Source: Candidatus Abyssobacteria bacterium SURF_5
Lineage (GTDB): Bacteria > Abyssobacteria > SURF-5
Length of the DNA: 64,000 nt
Reading direction: 5' to 3'
Assembly: GCA_003598085.1 (NCBI GenBank)
Contig: QZKU01000127.1
Location: 1-64,000, forward strand
A program made the translations under genes and the position numbers. Below, piece by piece: positions 46,753-56,348 of the stretch. Each line of letters opens with the position of its first letter. Position 1 is the first letter of the stretch. The notes under the pieces are model-generated. The model ran no database searches. It worked only from the letters and a program-made list of their open reading frames with translations, and was not told the origin of the DNA.

Positions 46753-49700
46753 CAAAGAAGAACATCACCACTACCGATCTGATACGCATAAAAGACGAGG
46801 TCGCGAAAGAAAGAAAAAAATATCGCCTCAGCGCCATGGTGTGCGGAGGCACCGGATGCCACGCCGGCGGGAGCAAAGCAGTCATCAGCGCCCTCCAGGA
46901 AGAAGTCCGGAAAAAGGGACTCGCTCAAGAAGTGATGGTGGTACAGACCGGGTGCAACGGCTTCTGCGCCATGGGGCCGGTCATGACCGTCCTTCCGGAA
47001 TCAATTTTTTATCAGAAGCTTGCCCCCGAAGACATGGCGGAAGTGGTCGAACAACATTTCCTGAAAGGGCGCCCCGTCAAGCGCCTCATGTACGTTGACC
47101 CGGTAACCGGAGCCATCATCCCGCGGCTCGACGACATTCCTTTCTTTGCCAATCAGCAATTGCGGGTGCTCCACAACAAGGGCATGATCGACCCCGAAAA
47201 GATTGAGGATTACATCTGGCGCGACGGCTACATTGCCGCCGCCAAAGCCCTGCTCGAAATGGGTCCCCGCGAGATAATCAACGAAGTGAAACTCTCGGCC
47301 ATCCGCGGGCGGGGAGGAGCCGGATTCCCCACAGGCGTTAAATGGGAATTTTGCGCTAATTCCAAGGGAGACATAAAGTACGTGCTCTGCAATGCGGACG
47401 AGGGCGATCCCGGCGCCTTCATGGACCGTAGCGTAATGGAGGCCGATCCCCATTCCATTCTGGAAGGAATGATCATCGCCGCAAAAGCGATCGGCTCGCA
47501 CCAGGGCTATATCTATTGCCGCGCCGAATATCCGCTTGCGGTGCGACGGCTCACTATCGCAATCGATCAGGCGCGCGAACTCGGCCTGTTGGGCAAAAAC
47601 ATTCTCGGATCGGCTTTCGATTTCGACGTCGAGATCTACCAGGGAGCCGGCGCATTTGTGTGCGGCGAAGAAACCGCCCTCATGACTTCCATCGAGGGAC
47701 GCCGCGGCATGCCGCGCCCGCGCCCCCCCTTCCCGGCCATTTCCGGACTGTGGAAAAAACCGACCATCCTGAATAACGTTGAAACCTTTGCCAATATCCC
47801 GCAGATCATCCTCGAGGGCGGCGACAAATACGCGAAAATCGGAACCGAATCCTCGAAGGGCACGAAGATATTCGCGTTGACCGGCAAAGTCAACAATATC
47901 GGATTAGTCGAGGTGCCTATGGGCACCTCCATCGGACAAATCATCTTCGACATCGGCGGAGGCATCCCCGGCGGCAAAAACTTCAAAGCCGCCCAGCTCG
48001 GTGGACCCTCCGGAGGATGCATCCCCGCCGAGCATCTGAACCTGCCGACGGATTATGAGGCCATCACCCGGGCCGGCGCTATCATGGGATCGGGCGGATT
48101 GATCGTCATGGACGAGGACAACTGCATGGTGGACATGGCCCGCTATTTCATGGATTTCTGTCAGGACGAATCCTGCGGCAAGTGCACCCCATGCAGGATA
48201 GGCACCAAGCGGATGCTCGAAATCCTCCAGCGCATCTGCAAGGGAGAAGGCCGGCAGGGCGACATCGAACTGCTCGAGGAACTCGCAGGCGCCATCAAGG
48301 ACACCGCCCTTTGCGGCCTCGGACAAACGGCTCCCAATCCCGTTCTGAGCACGATCAGGTATTTCCGCCATGAATATGAGGCTCATATCCGCGACAAACA
48401 CTGCGCCGCCGCCGTCTGCTCCGCCTTGTTCAAGAGCCCGTGCCAGCATACGTGCCCCATCGAGATGGACATCCCCGAGTACGTCGCTCTCGTCCGCGCC
48501 GAACGGATCGACGACGCCTATACGGTCCTCAAGCGAACCAACCCGTTCCCCAGCGTCTGCGGCCGCGTTTGCGGGCATCCGTGCCAGTCGAAATGCAGGC
48601 GCGGTCAGCTCGACGAACCTGTCGCAATCAAGTTCCTCAAGCGTTACGTAGCCGATAATGCCAGGAGGCCGGCCGTCGAACCGATTCCCGTAACCCAAAA
48701 GGAGCGCGTCGCAATCGTAGGGGCGGGACCGTCCGGCCTTACGGCCGCGCTCGAACTGAAGAAACGAGGATATGCCGTCACCGTCTTTGAAGAACTCCCG
48801 TACGCGGGCGGAATGCTCCGCTGGGGCATCCCGGCGTATCGCCTCCCCCGCGAAGTTCTTGACAGGGAAATCAAGGATATTATTGACACCGGCGTCCAGT
48901 TGCGGCTGAACACGCGAATCGGACGCGAAATCAGCTTCGAGGAACTGGAGCGCGAGTATGACATGATCTACCTCGCGATCGGGGCCCACAAGAGCCTCTC
49001 GCTCAATATTCCCGGAGAGGATACCGAGGGCGTATTCGGGGCGGTCGAACTGCTGAGAATTCACAACCTGGATCGACCGGTCAAGATCGGTAAACGCGCG
49101 GCGGTCATCGGCGGCGGCAACTCGGCCATCGACTCCGCCCGAACCGCGATCCGGCTGGGAGCCGAAAACGTAACCATTTACTATCGCCGTGAGCGAAAAG
49201 ACATGCCCGCTCAGGAGGCCGAAATAAGAGCCGCCGAGGAAGAGGGCGTCCACCTCGAGTATCTGGCGGCTCCCGTGGCCGTTAAGTCCAAGAACGGCAG
49301 AGTGTCCGGCCTCGAGCTTGCGCGCATGAAGCTGGGCCTCTTTGATCGCTCCGGGCGCAAACGTCCCGAGCCGATTAAAGGCTCCGAGTTTACCGCCGAA
49401 GTCGACACCGTCATCGCCGCAATCAGTCAATCCGTCGACCTCGATTTCGTTAATGGGGACAGCGCAATTCAAATCGAGCGAGGAGCAATCAAAATAAATT
49501 CGAATCTGCAGACCGGCAACCCAAAGGTATGGGCGGGCGGAGACGCAGTCACCGGACCCGCCATGGTGATCGACGCAATCCGGGCAGGGCGCGATGCGGC
49601 CATCCGCATCGACACCGCCCTCCGGACGGCAAACGGACAAAGACCGTGGGTCGCGCCGTCCGATGGAGCCATCGACATCCCGCTCCAGATCGATGAGGAA

Positions 49701-49847
49701 GTTGTCGAGAAGCCGCAGGCGGCAATGCCCGGGGAACCGGCTATCGAGCGGAAGAGAGATTTCCGCGAAGTCGAACTCGGCTACACCTCGAGGCTCGCTG
49801 TCGAAGAGGCGCGCCGCTGCATGCGGTGTGACGCCAAAATCGATTGA
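46749..49847 (+). CDS. hydB: Hydrogenase beta subunit (NuoF-like) fused to a GltD-like flavoprotein
   Basis: Over 1032 residues the order is: thioredoxin-like [2Fe-2S] domain (CGGTGCHAGG and QTGCNGFCAMGP), the NuoF FMN/NADH domain from about 150 (RGRGGAGFPTGVKWEF, VCGEETALMTSIEGRRG), SLBB, and a [4Fe-4S] helical domain (DESCGKCTPCRIGT). HydB of characterised trimeric enzymes then ends in a ferredoxin domain. Here, from about 555, a glutamate-synthase-small-subunit-like module takes over: cysteine clusters CQHTCPIEMDIPEY and CGRVCGHPCQSKC, an FAD loop VAIVGAGPSGLTAAL and a pyridine-nucleotide loop AAVIGGGNSAIDSA. Two flavins and two nucleotide sites in one chain suggest coupling of H2, NAD(H) and NADP(H) or ferredoxin; this is inference. 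Confidence 0.92.
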   Translation: MTKKNITTTDLIRIKDEVAKERKKYRLSAMVCGGTGCHAGGSKAVISALQEEVRKKGLAQEVMVVQTGCNGFCAMGPVMTVLPESIFYQKLAPEDMAEVVEQHFLKGRPVKRLMYVDPVTGAIIPRLDDIPFFANQQLRVLHNKGMIDPEKIEDYIWRDGYIAAAKALLEMGPREIINEVKLSAIRGRGGAGFPTGVKWEFCANSKGDIKYVLCNADEGDPGAFMDRSVMEADPHSILEGMIIAAKAIGSHQGYIYCRAEYPLAVRRLTIAIDQARELGLLGKNILGSAFDFDVEIYQGAGAFVCGEETALMTSIEGRRGMPRPRPPFPAISGLWKKPTILNNVETFANIPQIILEGGDKYAKIGTESSKGTKIFALTGKVNNIGLVEVPMGTSIGQIIFDIGGGIPGGKNFKAAQLGGPSGGCIPAEHLNLPTDYEAITRAGAIMGSGGLIVMDEDNCMVDMARYFMDFCQDESCGKCTPCRIGTKRMLEILQRICKGEGRQGDIELLEELAGAIKDTALCGLGQTAPNPVLSTIRYFRHEYEAHIRDKHCAAAVCSALFKSPCQHTCPIEMDIPEYVALVRAERIDDAYTVLKRTNPFPSVCGRVCGHPCQSKCRRGQLDEPVAIKFLKRYVADNARRPAVEPIPVTQKERVAIVGAGPSGLTAALELKKRGYAVTVFEELPYAGGMLRWGIPAYRLPREVLDREIKDIIDTGVQLRLNTRIGREISFEELEREYDMIYLAIGAHKSLSLNIPGEDTEGVFGAVELLRIHNLDRPVKIGKRAAVIGGGNSAIDSARTAIRLGAENVTIYYRRERKDMPAQEAEIRAAEEEGVHLEYLAAPVAVKSKNGRVSGLELARMKLGLFDRSGRKRPEPIKGSEFTAEVDTVIAAISQSVDLDFVNGDSAIQIERGAIKINSNLQTGNPKVWAGGDAVTGPAMVIDAIRAGRDAAIRIDTALRTANGQRPWVAPSDGAIDIPLQIDEEVVEKPQAAMPGEPAIERKRDFREVELGYTSRLAVEEARRCMRCDAKID

Positions 49848-49875
49848 ATGGCGATATCGATAAAGGAGATCAGGA

Positions 49876-51603
49876 ATGGTTACGCTGACAATAGATAATC
49901 GTGAGGTGAAGGTTCCCGAAGGGACCCCCATCCTCGAGGCGGCGCGCTCGATCGGTATTCGCATACCCACCCTGTGCGCGCTCCCCGAGATTAATCATAC
50001 GCCCGGCGCATGTCGCGTGTGCGTGGTCGAAGTCGATCGAAGCCGAACCCTCGTCGCCTCCTGCGTCTATCCGGTGGCCGAGGGCATGAAGGTGAAAACT
50101 AACTCGGAGCGCGTGCGCCGGGCGCGCCGGAGCGTGGTCGAATTCCTCCTGTCCGACCATCCCGCCGATTGCAACATCTGCCAGAAACACGAACACTGTG
50201 AGCTGCAGGCGGTGGCCGAGCTCGTCGGCGTGCGAACCATACGCGTCCCCCGTACCATATTCAATTCGCGCCAAGTCGACGACTCCTCTCCTTCGCTCGT
50301 TCGTGATTCCTCCAAATGCGTCAACTGTGTCAGGTGCGTCGCCGTCTGCGCGGAAGTGCAGGGAGTCAGCCTGCTGACTCCCGAGGGACGCGGATTTGAA
50401 TCGAAGGTCGTGCCCGCAATGAACGCTAACCTTGCGGATTCAGCGTGCACCTACTGCGGGCAATGCTCGGTCGTGTGCCCGACCGGCGCCATCATCGAAC
50501 ACGATGATACTGATAAAGTGTTCGCCGCGCTCGAAGACCCGTCAAAGCATGTGATCGTGCAGGAGGCGCCGGCGATACGAGCCGCGCTCGGCGAGGAATT
50601 CGGAATGCCGCCGGGAACGCTCGTCACCGGCAAAATGATAGCCGCTCTCCGAAGGCTCGGCTTCGACAGAATCTTCGATACCAACTTCACCGCCGATCTG
50701 ACTATTATCGAGGAGGGCAACGAGTTGCTCAAGCGGGTCAAGACCGGCGGAAAACTCCCGATGATAACGTCGTGCAGCCCCGGCTGGATCAAGTTCATCG
50801 AGCATTTCTATCCATCGCTCCTTCCGCATCTCAGCACCTGCAAGTCGCCCCAGCAAATGTTCGGAGCGTTGGCCAAAACGTATTACCCAAAACTCACCGG
50901 CATCGACCCGAAGGACATCTTTGTCGTCTCTATCATGCCCTGCACCGCAAAGAAATATGAGGCTTCGCGGCCGGAAATGTGCTCGTCGGGATATCGCGAC
51001 GTCGATGCCGTCCTTACCACGCGCGAACTCGGCCGCATGATCCGGCAGGCCGGAATCGATTTCGTGAATCTGCCGGACGAGCCGTACGATCCTCCCATGG
51101 GGCAATACACCGGCGCCGGCACCATTTTCGGCGCCACCGGCGGCGTCATGGAGGCCGCGCTGCGAACCGTCTACGCCGTCGTCTGCGGCCACAACATGCC
51201 GAGCCTCGACATCATGCCGGTCCGTGGCCTTGAGGGCGTGAAAGAAGCCGCCATGCAGGTCGGCCCTCTCGGCGAGGTCCGCGTCGCTGTCGCTCACGGC
51301 CTCGGCAATGCGCGCAAATTGCTGGATAAGGTGATGGACGGCTCCGCAAATTATCATTTCATAGAGATCATGGCCTGTCCCGGCGGGTGCGTCGGCGGCG
51401 GCGGACAGCCGCTTCCCGTGAGCAATGAAAAGCGCAGCCTGCGAGCGCAGGCGCTGTACGTCGACGACGCCGAAGTCCAGCAACTCCGGCAATCGCACGA
51501 GAATCCGGCCGTTAAAGAGCTGTATGAGAAATTTCTGAAAGAACCGCTCGGTGCAATGTCTCACAAACTGCTCCACACACACTACGTCGAGCGCGACTTT
51601 TAA
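49876..51603 (+). CDS. hydA: [FeFe]-hydrogenase catalytic subunit
   Basis: The 575-residue protein has an N-terminal [2Fe-2S] domain (CALPEINHTPGACRVC), a His-Cys-ligated [4Fe-4S] region (HPADCNICQKHEHCELQ), a two-cluster ferredoxin domain (CVNCVRCVAVC and CTYCGQCSVVCPTGA), then the H-cluster domain with its three signatures TSCSPGW (near 299), MPCTAKKYE (near 355) and MACPGGCVGGGGQP (near 500). All cluster ligands expected are present. TSCSPGW is the L1 form usual in trimeric NAD-linked enzymes. AAGGAGATC precedes the ATG. The maturases HydG, HydF and HydE follow in the same operon. Confidence 0.96.
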   Translation: MVTLTIDNREVKVPEGTPILEAARSIGIRIPTLCALPEINHTPGACRVCVVEVDRSRTLVASCVYPVAEGMKVKTNSERVRRARRSVVEFLLSDHPADCNICQKHEHCELQAVAELVGVRTIRVPRTIFNSRQVDDSSPSLVRDSSKCVNCVRCVAVCAEVQGVSLLTPEGRGFESKVVPAMNANLADSACTYCGQCSVVCPTGAIIEHDDTDKVFAALEDPSKHVIVQEAPAIRAALGEEFGMPPGTLVTGKMIAALRRLGFDRIFDTNFTADLTIIEEGNELLKRVKTGGKLPMITSCSPGWIKFIEHFYPSLLPHLSTCKSPQQMFGALAKTYYPKLTGIDPKDIFVVSIMPCTAKKYEASRPEMCSSGYRDVDAVLTTRELGRMIRQAGIDFVNLPDEPYDPPMGQYTGAGTIFGATGGVMEAALRTVYAVVCGHNMPSLDIMPVRGLEGVKEAAMQVGPLGEVRVAVAHGLGNARKLLDKVMDGSANYHFIEIMACPGGCVGGGGQPLPVSNEKRSLRAQALYVDDAEVQQLRQSHENPAVKELYEKFLKEPLGAMSHKLLHTHYVERDF

Positions 51604-51624
51604 GCTTCACAAAGGAGGGTACGC

Positions 51625-52032
51625 ATGGCTACCAATGGCAACATTCTCCTGGTCGACGACGACCGGGATATCCGGGACGCTATCCAGATCATCCTGGAGA
51701 AGCACGGCTACAAGGTTCAGACCGCTGCAAACGGACGCGAAGCGCTCGCGGCTCTGAAAGCCAAGCTCCCCGATCTCATGATCCTGGACATCATGATGAG
51801 CACCGACACCGAGGGATTCGACCTGGCATTCGAATTGAGGGGAAAACCCGAATACGAAAATCTGCCGATCATAATGCTGACCAGTTTCCTCGAAAAGGTC
51901 AGGGGCGAGGGCCCCGACAAGTTCCAGCACATCCTCGGTGAGGAGTGGCCGGCGAAGTGGCTGTTCGAGAAGCCCGTCGATACAAAAAAGCTTCTGGACA
52001 AGATACAGGCGATTTTGGCCGAGGCTTCCTGA
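51625..52032 (+). CDS. Receiver-only response regulator in the hydrogenase operon
   Basis: A 135-residue receiver (LVDDDRDIRDA, acceptor Asp in LMILDIMMSTDTEGFDLAF, MLTSF and LFEKPVDTKKLLDK). There is a small insertion after the acceptor Asp (STDTEGFD) compared with the usual PGMDG turn, as seen in some stand-alone receivers. AAAGGAGG lies about 7 nt before the ATG, 21 bp after hydA. The membrane histidine kinase gene two positions downstream is its likely partner. Confidence 0.9.
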   Translation: MATNGNILLVDDDRDIRDAIQIILEKHGYKVQTAANGREALAALKAKLPDLMILDIMMSTDTEGFDLAFELRGKPEYENLPIIMLTSFLEKVRGEGPDKFQHILGEEWPAKWLFEKPVDTKKLLDKIQAILAEAS

Positions 52033-52146
52033 GAACGACTGCGCTCAGAGTCCGTGGGCGGATCTAAAAACCGTTTCCGACCGCGAACGCTTGGCACGAA
52101 CTCTTTCGCTTCTCGAGGACAGCCTCCTGTAGAGGAGGCGAAACCT

Positions 52147-52810
52147 ATGAAAACCGTGACGTACGGCAAGAGAAAATATCAGGTGGATGAAGGCGGCTTC
52201 CTCCTGAACCGCGACGGGTGGGACGAATTCTTTTCCGAAGGCCTCGCGCCTGACCTCAAGATCCCGCTCCTCACAAAGGAGCATTGGCAGGTGATTCACT
52301 TCATCCGAAAAACGTGCAGACAGGAAGGCAGGTGCCCGCTGGTCTATGAAACCTGCAGGGCCAACGACCTGCGCCTCAAGGACCTCCAAAGACTTTTCCC
52401 AACCGGCTATCAAAGAGGAGCCTGCAAATTGGCGGGCATCACCTACAGGGATGCCTATCCGGAATACGTGCTTATCCCTGCGGGGGGGGTCCTCCCAAGC
52501 GCCTGTTTCAGAGATACCATCCACCAAAACGTATGAAGTGGACGTACACGGCTTCCTCGTCGACCCCGATCAATGGGACGAACGATATGCCTTCATCAAA
52601 TCTCTTGAAATGGGCTATGTGCGTGGACTGACAGAGCGGCATTGGGAAATCATCTACTTCATTCGCGACAGCTTCCGCAAAAATGGAGTGGTGCCGACGG
52701 TATATGAAGTCTGTGAAGCTAACCGTCTTGAACTGGAACAGCTCGAGAAGCTCTTTCCGCATGGATATCATCGAGGCGCGGTCAAGCTTGCAGGGCTGAA
52801 AATACCCTGA
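52147..52810 (+). CDS. Tandem DsrC/TusE-like protein interrupted at a G8 run
   Basis: ATG 52147 (after GAGGAGG) encodes a first DsrC-like domain: VDEGGFLLNRDGWDEFFSE, HWQVIHFIRKTCRQEG and LFPTGYQRGACKLAG; in the present frame it ends at 52536 (129 residues). A second DsrC-like domain follows in the +1 frame to 52810: KTYEVDVHGFLVDPDQWDER, HWEIIYFIRDSFRKNG and LFPHGYHRGAVKLAG. The frames meet at eight G's at 52482-52489; with seven the two domains form one 220-residue protein. Domain two starts before any start codon in its own frame, which favours fusion. Domain one keeps only the upstream C-terminal Cys (ACKLAG) of DsrC and domain two keeps neither, so they are regulatory or scaffold types rather than sulfur carriers. 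Confidence 0.78.
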
Positions 52811-52818
52811 GTCCCCCA

Positions 52819-54822
52819 GTGGGCAAGGTGGTTCGTGTGCTCTATACGATGCTGCTGAGAGCAATCAGCGTCCTTTCCTTTCGAACGTTCACCCAAGGGG
52901 TGCGAGAACTGGAGAGATTTCATCATCGGATCGAGACGACCACCTTGCCCATCCCCGAAGAACTCAACAAGCGCAAGCGGATCATCCTCGGTGAGCTGAG
53001 AGAACGAACATTGTGGTTCATCTCTCTGAGATGGTGGGTGCCTCCCAGCATAGCGGCGGCCTGCGCCGCAGGCTCGCTCGCGAAGGTGCAATTTGCCGCT
53101 CTGCCCGTTCTGGCTGTGGCCTTATTCATTCTCGCCTATAACGGCCTCTTCTATGCCCACAGCAAATTGATGCAACAACAACTGGAATGGCAGCCGGAGC
53201 TCGTGCAGCGCTTTACTCATTGTCAGGTTGCACTCGATTACACCGCCATGTTTCTGCTCATCCACTTCACGGGCGGCGCTTCGAGCCCTCTCATCTTCTT
53301 CTTTATTTTCCACATCATATTCGCTTCTATCCTGCTGCGCCCGCTGACCGCTTACGGCTTCGCCTCGCTTGCCGCCGTCGGTATGACGATAATATCCGCG
53401 GCCGAATACCAGGGCTGGCTGCGGCAGTATCCGGTGATATACCGCGAAAACTTTATCAATCTGATCGATTCGCCGTTCCACCTGCTGGTTACCCTCGGCT
53501 TTTTCAGCATGTCCGTCTTTATCACCGCTTTCCTGACCACCGCCATTATGATCATGCTGCGCAAGCGCATCGTGAGCCTGGCCGAACTTTCCGAAAGGTT
53601 GACCGACCTCAACAAGAAGCTCAACAGCCTGTACATGATGACCCAGACCATCCTCTCAACTCCTCGCCTCGATCAGGTGCTCGGCAAGGTCGTTACGGAA
53701 TTGGCGCAGGTCATGAACGTGCAGGGCAGTTCGGTGAAATTGCTCAGCGAGGACGGAAAACAGCTTCGATACGCGGCCGTCCACGGACTGCCCGTCGAAT
53801 GGACCAACAACAAAGTGGTGGAAGTCGACAAAAGCCCTTTGAACCGGCGCATCATTGAGGGAGAACCGTTCGTTACCGGACATGCAACCCAGCGCGAGAT
53901 GTTTCAGTTCGGCGAAGACCTCGTCGCCGCGCAGTTGCAATCCGTCCTTTTCGTGCCGCTCATGGTCGAAAAACGCGTCACCGGAATTCTCGGAGCATAC
54001 TGCAGGCTCCATGATCGCTTTCATGAGGAAGACGTGGAATTTTTCCGGCAGTCGGCCGGACTGGTGGCCGTCGCTCTCGAGAACGCCCGCGCCTACGAAG
54101 CTGTGGAAAAGCTTCTGCGGGATCGCTCCTGGTTCATGATGAGGGTCGCCCACAATCTGCGCGCGCCCGTGTCGGCCATCGCCAGCATCCTCGACGTCGT
54201 CAGGAGCGGCTACCTAGGCGAATTGAACCCCGATCAAAATGAATATCTGCGGCGCGTGGACCGCAGGGCCCGCACAATGCTCCAGATAATCGAAGAACTT
54301 ATGATCCTTGCCACCAGCTCCAGACAGGAGCGAGCGTTGGCGTTCGCTTCAATCGACGTGATTGAGCTCGCCCGGAGAATCCGGCGCACGTTTCAGGATG
54401 AGGCCGCGCAAAAAGGCCTCTCATTTGCCGTTACGGTCCCCGATCAGGCGCCGGCTATCCGCGGCGACTTCGAAATGATCGAGCAGATGCTCGAAAATCT
54501 CATCTCCAACGCGATCAAGTACTCGCCGGCCGGAGGAAATGTCAACGTCGTCTTCTCGCTCACGAATAACGACACGGTCAGGATCGAAGTCAGCGACAAT
54601 GGAATCGGAATTCCCAAAGCCGATATGCCGCGCCTGTTCTCCGAATTCTTTCGCGCCGAAAACGCGCGCTCCATTGAAGAACACGGCACCGGTCTCGGAC
54701 TCGCGATTGTCAAGGAGATCGTGGAACAACATGAAGGACGAATCCTTGTGGAGAGTGAAGAAGGATTTGGCACTATCTTTGTAGTGCATCTTCCTGTTGC
54801 TCGCAAGGAGGAAAAACAATGA
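52819..54822 (+). CDS. Membrane sensor histidine kinase with GAF domain, in the hydrogenase operon
   Basis: Up to 667 residues from a GTG at 52819 (a GTG at 52837 after AAGGTGG is as likely). After a cytoplasmic N-terminus come about six membrane segments (residues 65-250), then a coiled stretch, a GAF domain (about 275-430; RLDQVLGKVVTELAQVMNVQ), HisKA with MMRVAHNLRAPVSAIAS, and HATPase (ENLISNAIKYSP, DNGIGIPKAD, HGTGLGLAIVKEI). It could sense membrane redox state or, through GAF, a small ligand. Its last codon overlaps the hydG start (ATGA), so kinase and maturase are translated together, a striking link between signalling and H-cluster assembly. Confidence 0.92.
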   Translation: MGKVVRVLYTMLLRAISVLSFRTFTQGVRELERFHHRIETTTLPIPEELNKRKRIILGELRERTLWFISLRWWVPPSIAAACAAGSLAKVQFAALPVLAVALFILAYNGLFYAHSKLMQQQLEWQPELVQRFTHCQVALDYTAMFLLIHFTGGASSPLIFFFIFHIIFASILLRPLTAYGFASLAAVGMTIISAAEYQGWLRQYPVIYRENFINLIDSPFHLLVTLGFFSMSVFITAFLTTAIMIMLRKRIVSLAELSERLTDLNKKLNSLYMMTQTILSTPRLDQVLGKVVTELAQVMNVQGSSVKLLSEDGKQLRYAAVHGLPVEWTNNKVVEVDKSPLNRRIIEGEPFVTGHATQREMFQFGEDLVAAQLQSVLFVPLMVEKRVTGILGAYCRLHDRFHEEDVEFFRQSAGLVAVALENARAYEAVEKLLRDRSWFMMRVAHNLRAPVSAIASILDVVRSGYLGELNPDQNEYLRRVDRRARTMLQIIEELMILATSSRQERALAFASIDVIELARRIRRTFQDEAAQKGLSFAVTVPDQAPAIRGDFEMIEQMLENLISNAIKYSPAGGNVNVVFSLTNNDTVRIEVSDNGIGIPKADMPRLFSEFFRAENARSIEEHGTGLGLAIVKEIVEQHEGRILVESEEGFGTIFVVHLPVARKEEKQ

Positions 54823-56225
54823 TCACCAGCACTAAAACCACAAATGAGTCTTTCATAGACGAGGTCGCAATACTGGAAGGCCTCGAAGCCGGCGAGCGCT
54901 CAGACGCCGGCCGCGTTCGAGACGCCATCGATAAGGCGCTTGATTTGCATGGGCTGAACCTCGAAGAAGTCGCAACCCTGCTTCAATGCGAAGAGCCGGA
55001 ACTGTGCGAAGAGATGTTCGGCGCCGCCCGCAAAGCCAAGGAGTCAATATACGGCAAGCGTCTCGTCCTGTTCGCGCCGCTCTATATCTCGAATTTCTGC
55101 CAGAACAATTGCCTCTACTGCGCGTTTCGCTCAACGAATCTGAACGTGAGACGCAGGGCGCTGACACAGCAGGAGATTGCCGCCGAAATTCGCACCCTCG
55201 AGAAGATGGGACATAAACGGATCCTGCTCGTCTCCGGGGATGCGCCTTCCCGCAACAACCTGGACTATATCTGCGAGTCGATCCAGACCATATACGAAAC
55301 CCGGTGCGATCGCGGCGAGATCCGGCGAGTGAACGTAAACATCGCACCCCTGAGCGTCGAGGAATTCCGGAGGTTGCACGCTAGCAAAATAGGAACGTAC
55401 CAACTGTTCCAGGAAACCTACCACATCGGCGCCTATCGGAAAATGCACGTCTCCGGCTCGAAGACGGACTACCACTGGCGGCTCAATGCGGTCGGCCGCG
55501 CGTTTGAGGCGGGCATTAATGACGTCGGAGTCGGCGTCCTTTTCGGACTCTATGATTACCGCTTTGAGGTGCTCGCGCTGCTCCAGCACATTCGACACCT
55601 CGAACTCGTCTATGGAGTCGGGCCGCATACCATCAGCGTTCCCCGCATCGAGCCGGCCGAAGGCTCCACCGTGGCGTCCAATCCGCCGTATCCGGTTTCC
55701 GACGAAGCCTTCAAAAAAATCGTGGCGATACTTCGCCTTGCGGTTCCCTACACCGGAATGATCATGAGCACCCGCGAGACGCCCGAGATGCGAGCGATAA
55801 CCTTCGGGTTGGGCATTTCCCAAATCAGCGCCGCCAGCCGCACCGATCCCGGCGGCTATTCGGAAGGCGATCGGGTGACCGCGCAGTTCCAATTGGGTGA
55901 TCACCGCAGCGTCGATGAGGTTATCCATGACCTGGTGCAGATGGGATACATCCCTTCCTTCTGCACCGCCTGCTACAGGCTCGGACGGACCGGGCAGGAC
56001 TTCATGGACCTGGCCAAGCCCGGCCTCATCAAGCTGTATTGCCTGCCGAACGCCATTCTGACATTCAAGGAATACCTTGAAGATTATGCGAGTGAGACAA
56101 CACGGGCAGCCGGCCTCTCAGCCATAGAGAAACACCTCGAGGATATCCCGTCCAAGCAACGATATGCCGAAGCCCGCAAAAGGCTCCTGAGAATCGAACG
56201 GGGTGAACGAGATATCTATTTCTGA
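54819..56225 (+). CDS. hydG: [FeFe]-hydrogenase maturase HydG (radical SAM tyrosine lyase)
   Basis: At 468 residues this is the normal length. The radical SAM cluster motif is CQNNCLYC near residue 96, and the C-terminal second-cluster motif CTACYRLGRTGQDFM with the downstream Cys (KLYC) is intact; that cluster is specific to HydG and separates it from ThiH. HydG cleaves tyrosine to supply CO and CN- for the H-cluster. A strong hairpin lies between this gene and hydF. Confidence 0.96.
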   Translation: MITSTKTTNESFIDEVAILEGLEAGERSDAGRVRDAIDKALDLHGLNLEEVATLLQCEEPELCEEMFGAARKAKESIYGKRLVLFAPLYISNFCQNNCLYCAFRSTNLNVRRRALTQQEIAAEIRTLEKMGHKRILLVSGDAPSRNNLDYICESIQTIYETRCDRGEIRRVNVNIAPLSVEEFRRLHASKIGTYQLFQETYHIGAYRKMHVSGSKTDYHWRLNAVGRAFEAGINDVGVGVLFGLYDYRFEVLALLQHIRHLELVYGVGPHTISVPRIEPAEGSTVASNPPYPVSDEAFKKIVAILRLAVPYTGMIMSTRETPEMRAITFGLGISQISAASRTDPGGYSEGDRVTAQFQLGDHRSVDEVIHDLVQMGYIPSFCTACYRLGRTGQDFMDLAKPGLIKLYCLPNAILTFKEYLEDYASETTRAAGLSAIEKHLEDIPSKQRYAEARKRLLRIERGERDIYF

Positions 56226-56267
56226 TTCGATAACGCCTACGCCTTCCTCTTAGGCGGGTCACAGGGC

Positions 56268-56310
56268 CATCCCCCGCGCGCATCCCCCCCAATACCGCGC
56301 GCGGGGGATG
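56268..56310 (+). other. Strong GC-rich hairpin between hydG and hydF
   Basis: CATCCCCCGCGCGC (56268-56281) pairs perfectly over 14 bp with GCGCGCGGGGGATG (56297-56310) around a 15-nt loop. No U run follows and the operon continues, so it is more likely an mRNA-stability or processing element, or a partial attenuator, than a full terminator. Confidence 0.6.
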
Positions 56311-56348
56311 AGCCGGCTCGAGAACAGCATGAGCTGAAAAGGAAAACC

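Noticed and set aside
47904-49970. 688-codon open frame on the minus strand
   Set aside because: It lies opposite hydB, whose frame has clear NuoF and GltD-like motifs; the antisense frame has no recognisable motif and arises from GC-rich codon use.
50761-50790. TSCSPGW in HydA as an inactivating change from TSCCPGW
   Set aside because: The Ser form of this motif is, to my knowledge, usual in trimeric NAD-linked hydrogenases, and the other two H-cluster signatures are intact.
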